Source of the DNA: Variovorax paradoxus
GTDB lineage: Bacteria > Pseudomonadota > Gammaproteobacteria > Burkholderiales > Burkholderiaceae_C
NCBI RefSeq assembly: GCF_029919115.1
Contig: NZ_CP123990.1
Coordinates: 744,001-808,000 of the forward strand
Length of the DNA: 64,000 nucleotides
Direction of reading: 5' to 3'
Part shown: in pieces, positions 13,034-21,453 of the stretch
How positions within the stretch are numbered: the first letter of the stretch is position 1
How the letters are laid out: every line of letters starts with the position of its first letter
Position numbers and translations under genes: made by a program
The notes under the pieces: generated by a model
What the model was told of the DNA's origin: nothing
Databases searched by the model: none
Seen by the model: the letters and a program-made list of their open reading frames with translations, nothing else

Positions 13034-14230
13034 ATGAAGAACAGCAAGAACCTCGCTCTCTACATCCTCGGCGTCGTCGCGGTGCTCGCACTGCCGATCT
13101 TCCTGCAAAGCCAGGGCAACGCCTGGGTGCGCATCGCCGACATCGCGTTGCTCTACGTGATGCTGGCCCTCGGCCTGAACATCGTCGTCGGCTACGCCGG
13201 CCTGCTCGACCTGGGCTACGTGGCCTTCTTTGCCGTGGGCGCGTATCTCTTCGCGCTCATGGGCTCGTCGCACCTGTCCGACACGTTCCCGTGGTTCAAG
13301 GCCATGTTCCCGAACGGGCTGCACACCTCGCTACTCATCGTGATACCGCTGGCACTGGTGGTGGCGGGGGTGCTGGGCGTGATGCTCGGGGCGCCCACGC
13401 TCAAGCTGCGCGGCGACTACCTGGCCATCGTGACGCTCGGCTTCGGCGAAATCATCCGGGTGTTCCTGAACAACCTCGACCAGCCGATCAACATCACCAA
13501 CGGTCCCAAGGGCATCACCGCCATCGACTCCATCAAGTTCTGGGGGCTCGACCTCGGCAAGGCATGGAAGTTCGACGGCTTCACGATTTCGTCGGTCACG
13601 CTCTACTACTACCTGTTCCTTGCGCTGGTGATCGCCACGATCATCATTTCGCATCGGCTGCAAATCTCCCGCATCGGCCGCGCCTGGATGGCCATCCGCG
13701 AAGACGAGATCGCCGCCAAGGCCATGGGCATCAACACCCGCAACATGAAGCTGCTGGCTTTCGGTATGGGCGCCAGCTTCGGCGGCGTTTCGGGTGCCAT
13801 GTTCGCGGCCTTCCAGGGCTTCGTGTCGCCCGAATCGTTCAGCCTCATGGAGTCGGTGATGATCGTCGCCATGGTGGTGCTGGGCGGCATCGGCCACCTG
13901 CCGGGCGTGATTCTCGGCGCCGTGCTGCTGGCCGCCTTGCCCGAGGTGCTGCGCTATGTGGCCGGCCCGCTGCAGGCCATGACCGATGGCCGCCTCGATG
14001 CGTCCATCCTGCGCCAGCTCTTCATCGCGCTGGCCATGATCGTCATCATGCTGATGCGTCCGCGCGGCCTCTGGCCTTCGCCCGAGCATGGCAAGACATT
14101 GCAGCGCAAGGGGGTGGCCTCCGACGCGCCGGTGGCCCCGGGCTCGCTCCAGACCCACGCGCCCGGCATCGAAACGCCCGCCGACGAATTGCCGGGTGCG
14201 GCTTCGCGTCCCATGTCGATCAATCCGTGA
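13034..14230 (+). CDS. livM: Branched-chain amino-acid ABC permease LivM
   Basis: A 398-residue inner-membrane permease, the partner of LivH. Several hydrophobic spans are present, with the LivM hallmark LNIVVGYAGLLDLGYVAFFAVGAY near residues 45-68 and a coupling loop containing GRAWMAIREDEIAAKAMGIN. The last 50 residues are a hydrophilic, proline- and alanine-rich cytoplasmic tail of low complexity. A GGAG ribosome-binding site lies just before the ATG. livG begins 19 bp after the stop. Confidence 0.9.
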   Translation: MKNSKNLALYILGVVAVLALPIFLQSQGNAWVRIADIALLYVMLALGLNIVVGYAGLLDLGYVAFFAVGAYLFALMGSSHLSDTFPWFKAMFPNGLHTSLLIVIPLALVVAGVLGVMLGAPTLKLRGDYLAIVTLGFGEIIRVFLNNLDQPINITNGPKGITAIDSIKFWGLDLGKAWKFDGFTISSVTLYYYLFLALVIATIIISHRLQISRIGRAWMAIREDEIAAKAMGINTRNMKLLAFGMGASFGGVSGAMFAAFQGFVSPESFSLMESVMIVAMVVLGGIGHLPGVILGAVLLAALPEVLRYVAGPLQAMTDGRLDASILRQLFIALAMIVIMLMRPRGLWPSPEHGKTLQRKGVASDAPVAPGSLQTHAPGIETPADELPGAASRPMSINP

Positions 14231-14249
14231 GCCGAAGGAAGCAATCAAC

Positions 14250-15023
14250 ATGACGACAGACACCATCCTCGACGTTCGCGGAATTTCCAAACGTTTCGGC
14301 GGCCTGCAGGCGCTTTCCGACGTCGGCATCACCATCAAGCGCGGCCAGGTCTACGGCTTGATCGGCCCCAACGGAGCCGGCAAGACCACGTTCTTCAACG
14401 TGATCACCGGGCTCTACACGCCCGACAGCGGCAGCTTCGAACTGGCCGGCAAGCCGTACCAGCCGACGGCCGTGCATGAAGTGGCCAAGGCAGGCATTGC
14501 GCGCACCTTCCAGAACATTCGCCTGTTCTCCGAAATGACGGCGCTCGAGAACGTCATGGTCGGCCGCCACATCCGCACCCATTCGGGCGTGTTCGGCGCC
14601 ATGCTTCGCACGCGTTCGTTCAAGGCCGAGGAAAAGGCCATTGCCGACCGCGCGCAAGAGCTGCTCGACTACGTGGGCATTGGCAAGTTTGCCGACTACA
14701 AGGCGCGCACGCTCTCGTACGGTGACCAGCGCCGGCTCGAAATTGCCCGTGCCCTGGCCACTGATCCGCAGCTCATCGCACTGGACGAGCCGGCCGCCGG
14801 CATGAACTCCACCGAGAAGGTGCTGCTGCGCGAACTCATCGACCGCATCCGCAAGGACGACCGCACCATTCTCATCATCGAACACGACGTCAAGCTCATC
14901 ATGGGCCTGTGCGACCGCGTCACGGTGCTCGACTACGGCAAGCAGATTGCCGAAGGCACGCCCTACGACGTGCAGAAGAACGAGAAGGTGATCGAGGCTT
15001 ACCTCGGCACCGGAGGACACTGA
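14250..15023 (+). CDS. livG: Branched-chain amino-acid ABC ATPase LivG
   Basis: A 257-residue ABC ATPase energising the LivHM channel. Walker A GPNGAGKT, signature LSYGDQRRLEIA, Walker B LIALDEPAAGM and the switch histidine in IIEHDV are visible. The C-terminus ends in the LivG-type VIEAYLGTGGH. I start at the ATG at 14250, preceded by GAAGGAAG; a longer in-frame extension into livM has no ribosome-binding site. The stop lies 1 base before the livF start, so the two are translationally coupled. Confidence 0.93.
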   Translation: MTTDTILDVRGISKRFGGLQALSDVGITIKRGQVYGLIGPNGAGKTTFFNVITGLYTPDSGSFELAGKPYQPTAVHEVAKAGIARTFQNIRLFSEMTALENVMVGRHIRTHSGVFGAMLRTRSFKAEEKAIADRAQELLDYVGIGKFADYKARTLSYGDQRRLEIARALATDPQLIALDEPAAGMNSTEKVLLRELIDRIRKDDRTILIIEHDVKLIMGLCDRVTVLDYGKQIAEGTPYDVQKNEKVIEAYLGTGGH

Positions 15024-15024
15024 A

Positions 15025-15807
15025 ATGACGACGATGACGAGCGCAGAAGAAACATTCACCGCAACCCCGCCGAAGACCGCTGCCAATGCTCCCGGCAAGA
15101 CGCTGCTCAAGGTCAGCGGGCTGAAGGTCGGCTACGGCGGCATCCAGGCCGTGAAAGGCGTGGACTTCGAGGTTCACGAAGGCGAGCTGGTGTCGCTCAT
15201 CGGCTCCAACGGGGCCGGCAAGACCACCACGATGAAGGCCATTACCGGCACGCTGCCGGCGGGCGCGGGCAGTATCGAATTCCTGGGCCGCAACATCAAA
15301 GGCCGCGGTGCGTGGGATCTGGTGGGCGAGGGCCTGGTGATGGTTCCCGAAGGCCGCGGCGTGTTCACGCGCATGACGATCACCGAGAACCTGCAGATCG
15401 GCGCCTACATCCGCAAGGACAAGGCCGAGATCGCAAGCGACATGGAGCGCGTGTTCGTGACCTTTCCGCGTCTGCGCGAGCGCAAGGACCAGCTCGCGGG
15501 CACCATGTCGGGCGGCGAACAGCAAATGCTGGCCATGGGCCGCGCGCTCATGGCGCGACCCAAGGTGCTGCTGCTCGATGAGCCCACCATGGGCCTGTCG
15601 CCCATCATGTGCGACAAGATCTTCGAGGTGGTGCAAACCGTGGCCGCGCAGGGCGTGACCATTCTGCTGGTGGAGCAGAACGCCAACCGCGCACTGCAAT
15701 TGGCCGACCGTGGCTACGTGATGGAGTCGGGGCTCATCACCATGACCGGCGACGCGAAGGAACTGCTGCGCGACCCGCGCGTGCGGGCCGCTTACCTGGG
15801 CGAATAA
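15025..15807 (+). CDS. livF: Branched-chain amino-acid ABC ATPase LivF
   Basis: A 260-residue ABC ATPase, the second motor subunit. Walker A GSNGAGKT, signature MSGGEQQMLAMG and Walker B VLLLDEPTMGL are present, with the LivF-specific VPEGRGVF after the Q-loop. The first 25 residues before KTLLKVSGLKVGYGG are an unusual polar extension; a GGAGGA lies just upstream of the ATG at 15025 and supports it, though an in-frame ATG at 15034 is equally placed. It is the last gene of the operon and converges on the Bug receptor gene. Confidence 0.93.
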   Translation: MTTMTSAEETFTATPPKTAANAPGKTLLKVSGLKVGYGGIQAVKGVDFEVHEGELVSLIGSNGAGKTTTMKAITGTLPAGAGSIEFLGRNIKGRGAWDLVGEGLVMVPEGRGVFTRMTITENLQIGAYIRKDKAEIASDMERVFVTFPRLRERKDQLAGTMSGGEQQMLAMGRALMARPKVLLLDEPTMGLSPIMCDKIFEVVQTVAAQGVTILLVEQNANRALQLADRGYVMESGLITMTGDAKELLRDPRVRAAYLGE

Positions 15808-15826
15808 CCCGCAAAAGCCGCAGGGG

Positions 15827-16798
15827 TCAGTCGACCCTTGCGCCGGTGGCCTTCACCACGGCTTCGTACTTGGAGAGCTCGCTCTTCATGAACGTGCCGA
15901 ACTGCTCCGGCGAGCTGGCCACCGGCTCGGCCAGCAGCGTGGCAAAACGGGTTTTCGTTTCCGGTGCGTTCAACGCCGCCACAAAGGCCTGGTTGAGCTT
16001 TGCGAGCACGTCGTGCGGCGTGCCGGCGGGCGCCACCAGACCCCACCAGGTGTCGATCGAAAAGCCCTTGAGCGTGTCGGCCACGGGCGGCACCTCGGGC
16101 ATGGCGCTGCTGCGCTGCAAGGTGGTGACGGCAATGGCTTTGAGCTTGCCCGAGCGGATGTTCGGTGCCGCCGTGGCAAGGTTGTCGAAGTTGAAGTCGA
16201 CCTGGCCCGAGAGCAGCGCCAGCTGCGCCGGATTGCCGCCGTTGTAGGGAATGTGCAGCGCAAAGATGCCGGCCTGCTTCTTGAACAGCTCGCCCGCCAG
16301 GTGTCCGGCGCTGCCGTTGCCGCCGCTGCCGTAGTTGAGCTTGGCCGGGTTGGCCTTGGCATAGCGGATCAGGTCGGCCACGGTGTTGATCTTCAGGCGC
16401 TGCGCTGTTTCAGCGTTCATCACCAGCACATTGGGTACGCGCACCATCTGCGTGATGGGTGCGAAGTCGCTCGCCGCATTGAATGGAATCTTGCTGTAGA
16501 GCCACGGGTTGACCGCATGCGTCGCCGTGGCGGCAATGCCGATCGTGAGGCCGTCAGGCGCGGCCTTGGCCACCGCATCGGCGCCGATGTTGCCGCCTGC
16601 ACCGGGCTTGTTGTCGATGATGACCGTGCCCAGGCTGTCTTTCACGCGCTCGGCCAGGATGCGGGCCGTCACGTCGATGGGGCCGCCCGCGGCGTAAGGC
16701 ACCACGAGGCGGATGGGGCGCTGCTGCGCCGCGGAATGGCCGGTGGCAAGCACCGCGGCGCTCGCAAGCAGGGTGAAGAGGAAGTGTCTCGTTTTCAT
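15827..16798 (-). CDS. Bug-type periplasmic solute-binding protein (TTT family)
   Basis: A 323-residue receptor with a signal peptide (residues 1-25, cleavage after GHSAAQQ). It has the Bug family features: RPIRLVVPYAAGGPID at the start of domain 1, the NKPGAGGNIGADAVAKA loop, and YGSGGNGSAGHLAGELF in the carboxylate pocket. Such proteins bind carboxylated solutes in the periplasm, and most genes of this family in Burkholderiales are orphans with no adjacent TctAB membrane genes, as here. It lies 28 bp upstream of nothing but the end of the reductase gene on the same strand (16827), so it is likely the second gene of that unit. Confidence 0.88.
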   Translation of the reverse strand: MKTRHFLFTLLASAAVLATGHSAAQQRPIRLVVPYAAGGPIDVTARILAERVKDSLGTVIIDNKPGAGGNIGADAVAKAAPDGLTIGIAATATHAVNPWLYSKIPFNAASDFAPITQMVRVPNVLVMNAETAQRLKINTVADLIRYAKANPAKLNYGSGGNGSAGHLAGELFKKQAGIFALHIPYNGGNPAQLALLSGQVDFNFDNLATAAPNIRSGKLKAIAVTTLQRSSAMPEVPPVADTLKGFSIDTWWGLVAPAGTPHDVLAKLNQAFVAALNAPETKTRFATLLAEPVASSPEQFGTFMKSELSKYEAVVKATGARVD

Positions 16799-16826
16799 TT
16801 TTCTGTGTTGTGCAAGGGAAGCAGTA

Positions 16827-17891
16827 TCAGGGCAGCGCCTTGTCGGCCTCAGTGGTGAAGGCGTCGGCAAAGAATTCTTCTTCGGGCAGGCCGGCCATTG
16901 CCACGTAGTCGCGCTTGGCCGAATCGACCACGATCGGCGCGCCGCAGGCGTACACCTGGTGGCCCGAGAGGTCGGCAAAGTCTTCCAGCACCGCGCGGTG
17001 GACGAAGCCCGTGCGGCCGGTCCAGTTGTCTTCCGGCGTGGCGTTGGACACGACCGGCACATAGCGCAGGTTCGGCATTTCGGCGAGTTGCTCGCGCAGC
17101 CAGGCATCCATGTACAGGTCTTCGGGCCGCCGGCCGCCCCAATAGACGGTGGCCGGCCGGTCGATGCCCTTGAACTTCATGTGTTCGAGCAGAGCCTTGA
17201 TGGGCGCGAAGCCCGTGCCGGAAGCCAGCAGGATCATCGGCTTGCTGGAGTCTTCGCGCAGGAAGAAGCTGCCGTAGGGGCCTTCGATGCGAAGGATTTC
17301 CTTTTCCTTCATCACGCCGAACACGTGGTCGGTGAACTTGCCGCCCGGCAAATGCCGCAGGTGCAGTTCGATGCCCGTGCCCGGCTCGCCCAGCGTGTGC
17401 GGCGCATTGGCCATCGAGTAGCTGCGGCGTGCCCCGTCGCGCAGGATGAACTCCACGTACTGGCCGGCATGGAATTGCAGCGGCTCGCCCGCCGGCAACT
17501 GCAGGCGCAGCTTCATCACGTCGTGCGACAGGCGCGTGAGCGCCAGCACCCGCACGGGCATCTTGCGGATCGGAAAGGCCCCCGCCTCCGTGACTTGGCG
17601 CGATTCGAGCACCACGTCGCTCTTGGCATGGGCGCAGCAGGTCAGCACGAAGCCGGCCAGCTGTTCCTCGGCACTCAAGGCCTTGCTCTGGTGCGGGCCC
17701 AACTCCACCTCGCCCGAGAGCTTCTTGCACTTGCAAGAGCCGCAGGCGCCGTCCTTGCAGCCATACGGGAGGCCAATGCCTTGCCGGATGCCGGCCGCGA
17801 GAATGGTTTCGTCACCATGCACCACGAAATGACGCCCGCTGGGCTCGACGGTGATGGAAAAGCCCGCGTCATGCGGCGCTGCAACAGTCAT
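16827..17891 (-). CDS. 2Fe-2S ferredoxin-FAD/NAD(P)H reductase, CDP-6-deoxy-glucoseen reductase-like
   Basis: A 354-residue electron-transfer protein. An N-terminal plant-type 2Fe-2S domain has C45, C50, C53 and C85. An FAD domain with RRSYSMANAP and an NAD(P) domain with ASGTGFAPIKALLEH and VYACGAP follow. This order is shared by oxygenase reductases and by AscD-like CDP-6-deoxy-delta-3,4-glucoseen reductases, the name often given to it in Comamonadaceae. No dideoxysugar or oxygenase genes are nearby, so the electron acceptor is unknown. The gene is divergent from the epimerase-like gene at 17955. Confidence 0.85.
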   Translation of the reverse strand: MTVAAPHDAGFSITVEPSGRHFVVHGDETILAAGIRQGIGLPYGCKDGACGSCKCKKLSGEVELGPHQSKALSAEEQLAGFVLTCCAHAKSDVVLESRQVTEAGAFPIRKMPVRVLALTRLSHDVMKLRLQLPAGEPLQFHAGQYVEFILRDGARRSYSMANAPHTLGEPGTGIELHLRHLPGGKFTDHVFGVMKEKEILRIEGPYGSFFLREDSSKPMILLASGTGFAPIKALLEHMKFKGIDRPATVYWGGRRPEDLYMDAWLREQLAEMPNLRYVPVVSNATPEDNWTGRTGFVHRAVLEDFADLSGHQVYACGAPIVVDSAKRDYVAMAGLPEEEFFADAFTTEADKALP

Positions 17892-17954
17892 CGGTATTCT
17901 TCGGCTTGTTTCAGCCTGGAGCAGAAAAGAGAAAAAGGGAAAGGAACCCGGATT

Positions 17955-18887
17955 TTGCCTTCAATCAATAGCCCTTCCGGCGCGCTGCCGGCGCGCTTCC
18001 GCCGCGAGCGCCTGCTTATCGTCGGTTGCGGAGATGTGGGCCAGCGCGTGGCCCGCGACCTGCGCGGCCGCATGCAGCTGGTGGCGCTCACTTCGTCGGC
18101 CGAGCGGGTGCCGGCGCTGCGCGCGGCCGGCATCCGTCCGCTCGTGGGCAATCTCGACGACCCGGCCACGCTTCGCCGCCTGGCCGGCCTGGCCACCCGC
18201 GTGCTGCACCTGGCGCCGCCGGCGCGCGACGGCGGAGCGGCCTGGTGGCGCGACCAGCGCACCACCGCATTGGCCCGTGCGCTCCGGTTGCGGTCCACGC
18301 CCCTCGCATTCGTCTATGGCTCCACCAGCGGGGTTTACGGCGACTGCGGCGGTGCGCGAGTGAGCGAAACGCGCACCGTACGGCCCGATACGCCCCGCGC
18401 CCACCGCCGCGTGGACGCCGAGCGCGCCGTGCGCTGGCTCGGCCGCAGCGCGGGCGTGCGCGCGAGCATCCTTCGCATTCCGGGCATCTACGCGTCCGAC
18501 AGGGAGGGCGGCACCCCGCGCCAGCGGCTGCAGCGCGGCACGCCCGTGCTGCGGCGGGAGGACGACGTGTTCACCAGCCACATTCACGCCGACGATCTGG
18601 CGCGCGCCTGCGTGGCTGCACTGTTCCGCGGCCGGCCGCAGCGCATCGTGCATGCCGCCGACGACACCGAGCTGCGCATGGGCGACTACATCGACCTGGC
18701 CGCCGACTTGTATGGAATGCCCCGACCGCCGCGCGTGGCACGCGACGAAGCCGAGCGCCAGCTGCCGCTGCAATTGCTGAGTTTCATGGGGGAATCGCGC
18801 CGGCTCGACAACACGCGGCTCAAGCGTGAACTGCGCGTGCGGCTTGCGCATCCGACGGTGCATACAGGGCTGCGCGAGGCGGCCTGA
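17955..18887 (+). CDS. NAD(P)-binding SDR/epimerase-like protein
   Basis: A 310-residue Rossmann protein with the nucleotide loop GCGDVG at 24-29, then VYGSTSGVYGD and a GIYASDREGG segment typical of the atypical/extended SDR group that includes E. coli YeeZ. There is no clear YxxxK pair after the VYG motif, so catalysis is uncertain. I choose the TTG at 17955, which follows AAAGGAACC at a good distance; the frame extends far upstream without a credible start. The gene ends 11 bp before the displaced tRNA fragment and marks the left flank of the island. Confidence 0.75.
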   Translation: MPSINSPSGALPARFRRERLLIVGCGDVGQRVARDLRGRMQLVALTSSAERVPALRAAGIRPLVGNLDDPATLRRLAGLATRVLHLAPPARDGGAAWWRDQRTTALARALRLRSTPLAFVYGSTSGVYGDCGGARVSETRTVRPDTPRAHRRVDAERAVRWLGRSAGVRASILRIPGIYASDREGGTPRQRLQRGTPVLRREDDVFTSHIHADDLARACVAALFRGRPQRIVHAADDTELRMGDYIDLAADLYGMPRPPRVARDEAERQLPLQLLSFMGESRRLDNTRLKRELRVRLAHPTVHTGLREAA

Positions 18888-18898
18888 TGCGCGTCAAA

Positions 18899-18959
18899 AA
18901 TATGGTGCCCGGGGCCGGAATCGAACCGGCACACCTTTCGGTGGGGGATTTTGAGTCCC
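18899..18959. repeat. Left attachment repeat (displaced 3' end of tRNA-Leu)
   Basis: 61 bases identical to 23762-23822. On the minus strand bases 18959-18903 read as the anticodon arm, variable arm, T arm and CCA end of tRNA-Leu. The 5' third of the gene is missing here, and the sequence diverges abruptly at 18960, so it is not a functional tRNA gene. Confidence 0.95.
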
Positions 18960-18997
18960 GGTAGGAATCCAACATCCATGAGGGTTTTTTGGCGAAA

Positions 18998-19006
18998 CGT
19001 TCCGCA
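18998..19006. repeat. Candidate integrase arm site CGTTCCGCA
   Basis: A 9-mer 39 bp inside the left repeat. Its inverted copy TGCGGAACG occurs at 19043-19051 and again at 23710-23718 near the right end. Placement at both ends of the element suggests recombinase or excisionase arm binding. Confidence 0.4.
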
Positions 19007-19042
19007 TTTGGCCCGTCGTTCTTCCCTCGGAAGATTGGCAGA

Positions 19043-19051
19043 TGCGGAACG
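19043..19051. repeat. Candidate integrase arm site TGCGGAACG
   Basis: Second copy of the end-associated 9-mer, inverted relative to 18998-19006; 36 bases separate the two. It lies upstream of the first island gene, so a role as that gene's operator is also possible. Confidence 0.4.
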
Positions 19052-19097
19052 AGATTGAGGTACTCAGATCTGCCTGCATAATGCGCAAACGCAGTGT

Positions 19098-19898
19098 GTG
19101 AAGCACGCCGTTACAAATATGATCTTCAACCGCCCCGCATCCAAGTCTGGTCCTCTGTTTGAGATGGTCGGCCAGTATCTGTTGGAGAACGAGGGGCCAG
19201 ACCCTCTTGCACTCGCTCGGATGCGCCGGGAAGCGTCAGCAGTGTTAAAGACACCGGACGTGGCAGCGGGACATATCTTGTGCTCCGGCATAGCCGCTCT
19301 TGAATGGGATGCTGCCAAAGCTGCAGCGCACGTAGACGAAGCGGTCAGACAAGATGGTTCGATTGAGACGCTGATGAACGCGTTGGTAACCTTCGCCGCG
19401 CTTGGACGTCCTGACTTGTCAGTTCCATACGCCCTGGCCGCAGCAGAGCGGGCGCCGGCGCGAGCTGCTGTTATCAACGAAGCCTCGTCTGTCCTTATCG
19501 CGCTCGGTCGAGTAACGGAAGCTGCGGAACTTCAAACGAACTGTGCTGCGATCGACAATATGGCCGATTTCGAAATTGATGCTGCTTATCTTGCCGACGT
19601 GATGAGCACCGTTGGAGTGAGTGAGGATTGGGTTGCAGAGGAACTGCGGATCGCTCGCCAAGTTTTGATTGATGCTCGAACCAGAGTTCGGCGGTTCTCG
19701 TACAAAAGTGAGAACGATCCAGATGGAGGCGCGTGCCTGGCCTTTGAGTTTGGCTTCCTTGGCACCCTTGACGATGAGTTCAGACTGGACGACGAGCTAG
19801 CTTCTCGTTTAGTCACGACTGACCGATGGAACCCGGCCCGACTGTCGGTGCATATGCAATATATGGAAGCTGAGGAAGATGCCGTCGTCGCCGGCTGA
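19098..19898 (+). CDS. Island protein with helical (TPR-like) repeats, unknown function
   Basis: A 266-residue protein I do not recognise. Residues about 60-165 are alanine-rich amphipathic helices in pairs (for example GIAALEWDAAKAAAHVDEAV and LAAAERAPARAAVINEASS), resembling tetratricopeptide-type repeats. The C-terminal 90 residues are acidic. There is no signal peptide or membrane span. The frame opens at GTG 19098; ATG 19119 (MIFNRP) is a good alternative. It is the first gene of a pair whose second gene, HEPN-like, overlaps it by 20 bp, so the two products are probably made together and may interact. GC is visibly lower than in the flanks. Confidence 0.7.
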   Translation: MKHAVTNMIFNRPASKSGPLFEMVGQYLLENEGPDPLALARMRREASAVLKTPDVAAGHILCSGIAALEWDAAKAAAHVDEAVRQDGSIETLMNALVTFAALGRPDLSVPYALAAAERAPARAAVINEASSVLIALGRVTEAAELQTNCAAIDNMADFEIDAAYLADVMSTVGVSEDWVAEELRIARQVLIDARTRVRRFSYKSENDPDGGACLAFEFGFLGTLDDEFRLDDELASRLVTTDRWNPARLSVHMQYMEAEEDAVVAG

Positions 19899-20436
19899 GT
19901 TGATGCAGCTCTCCAAGGATCTCGTTGCACTTGGTGGCAACGAGACTTGGCAGCGCTGCGTGATTTCGCGTGCCTACTATGCAAGCTTGCACGCGACGAA
20001 TGAGACGTTCCCCAGAAACGTGGGAGACGTTCGGCCGGACCACGAATCGTCGCACGCAGAGATCATTAATCGCGCTGTGCGCTACGGCAAATCATTCGAT
20101 CCCGGAAGGACCGATGCCAGCCAGATAGCTCAGGCGCTGCCTCGCCTGCGCAAACTGCGAAATTTTGCTGACTATGATTTGGACGAAGCTCTTTCTGCCA
20201 AAGAATACGAAGATGGCTTAAGGCGCGCGGAGAAGATTTTGAATCACTGTTCAGAAGTAGTTCGATTGCGCGCCGCCGCTCGTCCTGCTGGCGATACGGC
20301 AAACTCTGATGGCCCTGCCGTGACCGTTCCGGCGACTGGCACTAGCGATTCGCTGGCACCCCTTCCTCCGCTTGAGAACCAGACGCCGGAAGAAAGCGTC
20401 CCGCCGCCAAGGCCAACTTTGAAGCGCGTCAAGTAG
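19879..20436 (+). CDS. HEPN-like domain protein
   Basis: A 185-residue protein. Residues 10-127 are helical with the HEPN-type features SRAYYASLHA (30-39) and LRKLRNFADYD (90-100), where R94 precedes Y99 in the place of the usual RxxxxxH-type motif. Many HEPN proteins are RNases in toxin-antitoxin, abortive-infection or CRISPR-associated roles; without the histidine this one could be inactive or use a variant site. Residues 132-185 form a proline-rich, probably disordered tail. It starts within the upstream gene (20-bp overlap), with ATG 19903 as an alternative start. The call rests on short motifs and helix pattern only. Confidence 0.6.
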   Translation: MPSSPAELMQLSKDLVALGGNETWQRCVISRAYYASLHATNETFPRNVGDVRPDHESSHAEIINRAVRYGKSFDPGRTDASQIAQALPRLRKLRNFADYDLDEALSAKEYEDGLRRAEKILNHCSEVVRLRAAARPAGDTANSDGPAVTVPATGTSDSLAPLPPLENQTPEESVPPPRPTLKRVK

Positions 20437-20445
20437 GCTTTCCGT

Positions 20446-21240
20446 TCAAGAGACTGGCTTTAGTCTCCGGACCGCCCCGTAATGGCGCTCCGTGAGCCTC
20501 GTGCTGTCATGCTGCAGCAGCTGTGACGCGGCTTCCAGGCTCTCCGATTTCTGGGCTGCGCGTTTCCGGCCATCGCGAAGGTACAACGCACGAATAGCCC
20601 GCACCAGGTCGTCGTCGTTGTGGATACTGGCTTTGACGGCGGCCCGCTCGCGCGCCTTGTCCCACTGATAGCGCAGCTTCCGTATTTCACGGGCTGGCTC
20701 TCCGGGGTGGACAGCAGCATTAAATGGTCCGCGCTGAGCGCCCTACGGCATTGCAGCAGGTCCGGCAGCGTCTGCGACAGGCTCATGTCCCATTCGGCCT
20801 CCTTGCCCGTCTTGCTTGCCTCAAGGTGCAGCAGGTCGCCGCGGGGCAGCAGCACGGTGATGCAGTCCATCAGTCGCATACCGGTGGCCGAGCCCAAGTC
20901 CATGCAGTCGCGCAGGGTCTGATTGCCTTCGTAGTGGATCGCCTCCCAAACTGGGTCTAGCACCTTCATGCGGCGCGGCTTTTCTGGGTTCTTCCACTTC
21001 GATTTCTCCATGCCGGCAGCTGGCCAGGGAGGAGTTGTCATCCCCTCTATCCGAGCCCAGTTCCAGATGATCGACAGCAAGGCCATTTCCCGGTTGCCCT
21101 GTGTCTTGGCGGACCGGGCGCGCAGGTAGGCCGCCGTCATCAACTGGATGAACCGCGGGGACATCGCGGCCGTGGTGCCCGATTTCATCGCCTTGGCCGA
21201 GTCGCGCATTGCCACGGATGTGCGCGTGCGCCGAATGCTG
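20446..21240 (-). pseudogene. Tyrosine recombinase (integrase), truncated and frameshifted
   Basis: The minus strand encodes the core of a phage-type integrase. The segment NREMALLSIIWNWARIEGMT is the SAM-like arm domain, and ATGMRLMD (first catalytic Arg) and ASKTGK (beta-strand Lys) follow in one frame. Near 20700 the frame must shift by one base to continue as LRYQWDKARERAAV, LRDGRKRAA (second Arg box) and LLQHDSTRLTERHY (His and nucleophile Tyr), ending at 20446. The N-terminal arm-binding region is missing beyond about 21240, where a different gene fragment begins on the other strand. The single-base frame break plus the missing start argue that it is inactive. It converges on the HEPN gene, 9 bp away. 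Confidence 0.85.
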
Positions 21241-21446
21241 AAGGCAGCGACCCTCTCTATCGTAGCCGGGCTTGGCGTTGCCTTGCCGCCTGCGCGCACC
21301 GGCTGCAGCAGCAGTGGCATACCGTCGATCCGCTCGAACTGGAGGATGTCGCGCGTGACCTGTGGCGCGACGAACGCCTGCGAGCGATGCCGCCTGATGC
21401 CGCGGCCGTGGAGTGGCTGCGGCCGATCAACGAAACGGTGTTGTAG
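21240..21446 (+). pseudogene. C-terminal fragment of an unidentified protein
   Basis: The plus strand reads, without an initiation codon, about 68 codons including YRSRAWRCLAACAHRLQQQW, DPLELEDVARDLWRDERLRA and AAAVEWLRPINETVL, then TAG at 21444. The residue mix (Trp, Asp-Glu pairs, Leu-rich helices) is protein-like, unlike the other frames here. The 5' end abuts the integrase remnant, so it looks like a gene cut by recombination. I do not recognise the family. It could alternatively be coincidence in GC-rich DNA. Confidence 0.4.
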
Positions 21447-21453
21447 GCCGGCT

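Noticed and set aside
16713..17954. Long N-terminal extension of the epimerase-like protein
   Set aside because: The extension is antisense to the 2Fe-2S reductase gene and lacks a ribosome-binding site; the TTG at 17955 fits better.
18903..18959. Second tRNA-Leu gene
   Set aside because: Only the 3' two thirds of the tRNA are present and the 5' acceptor and D arm are missing, so it is an attachment remnant.
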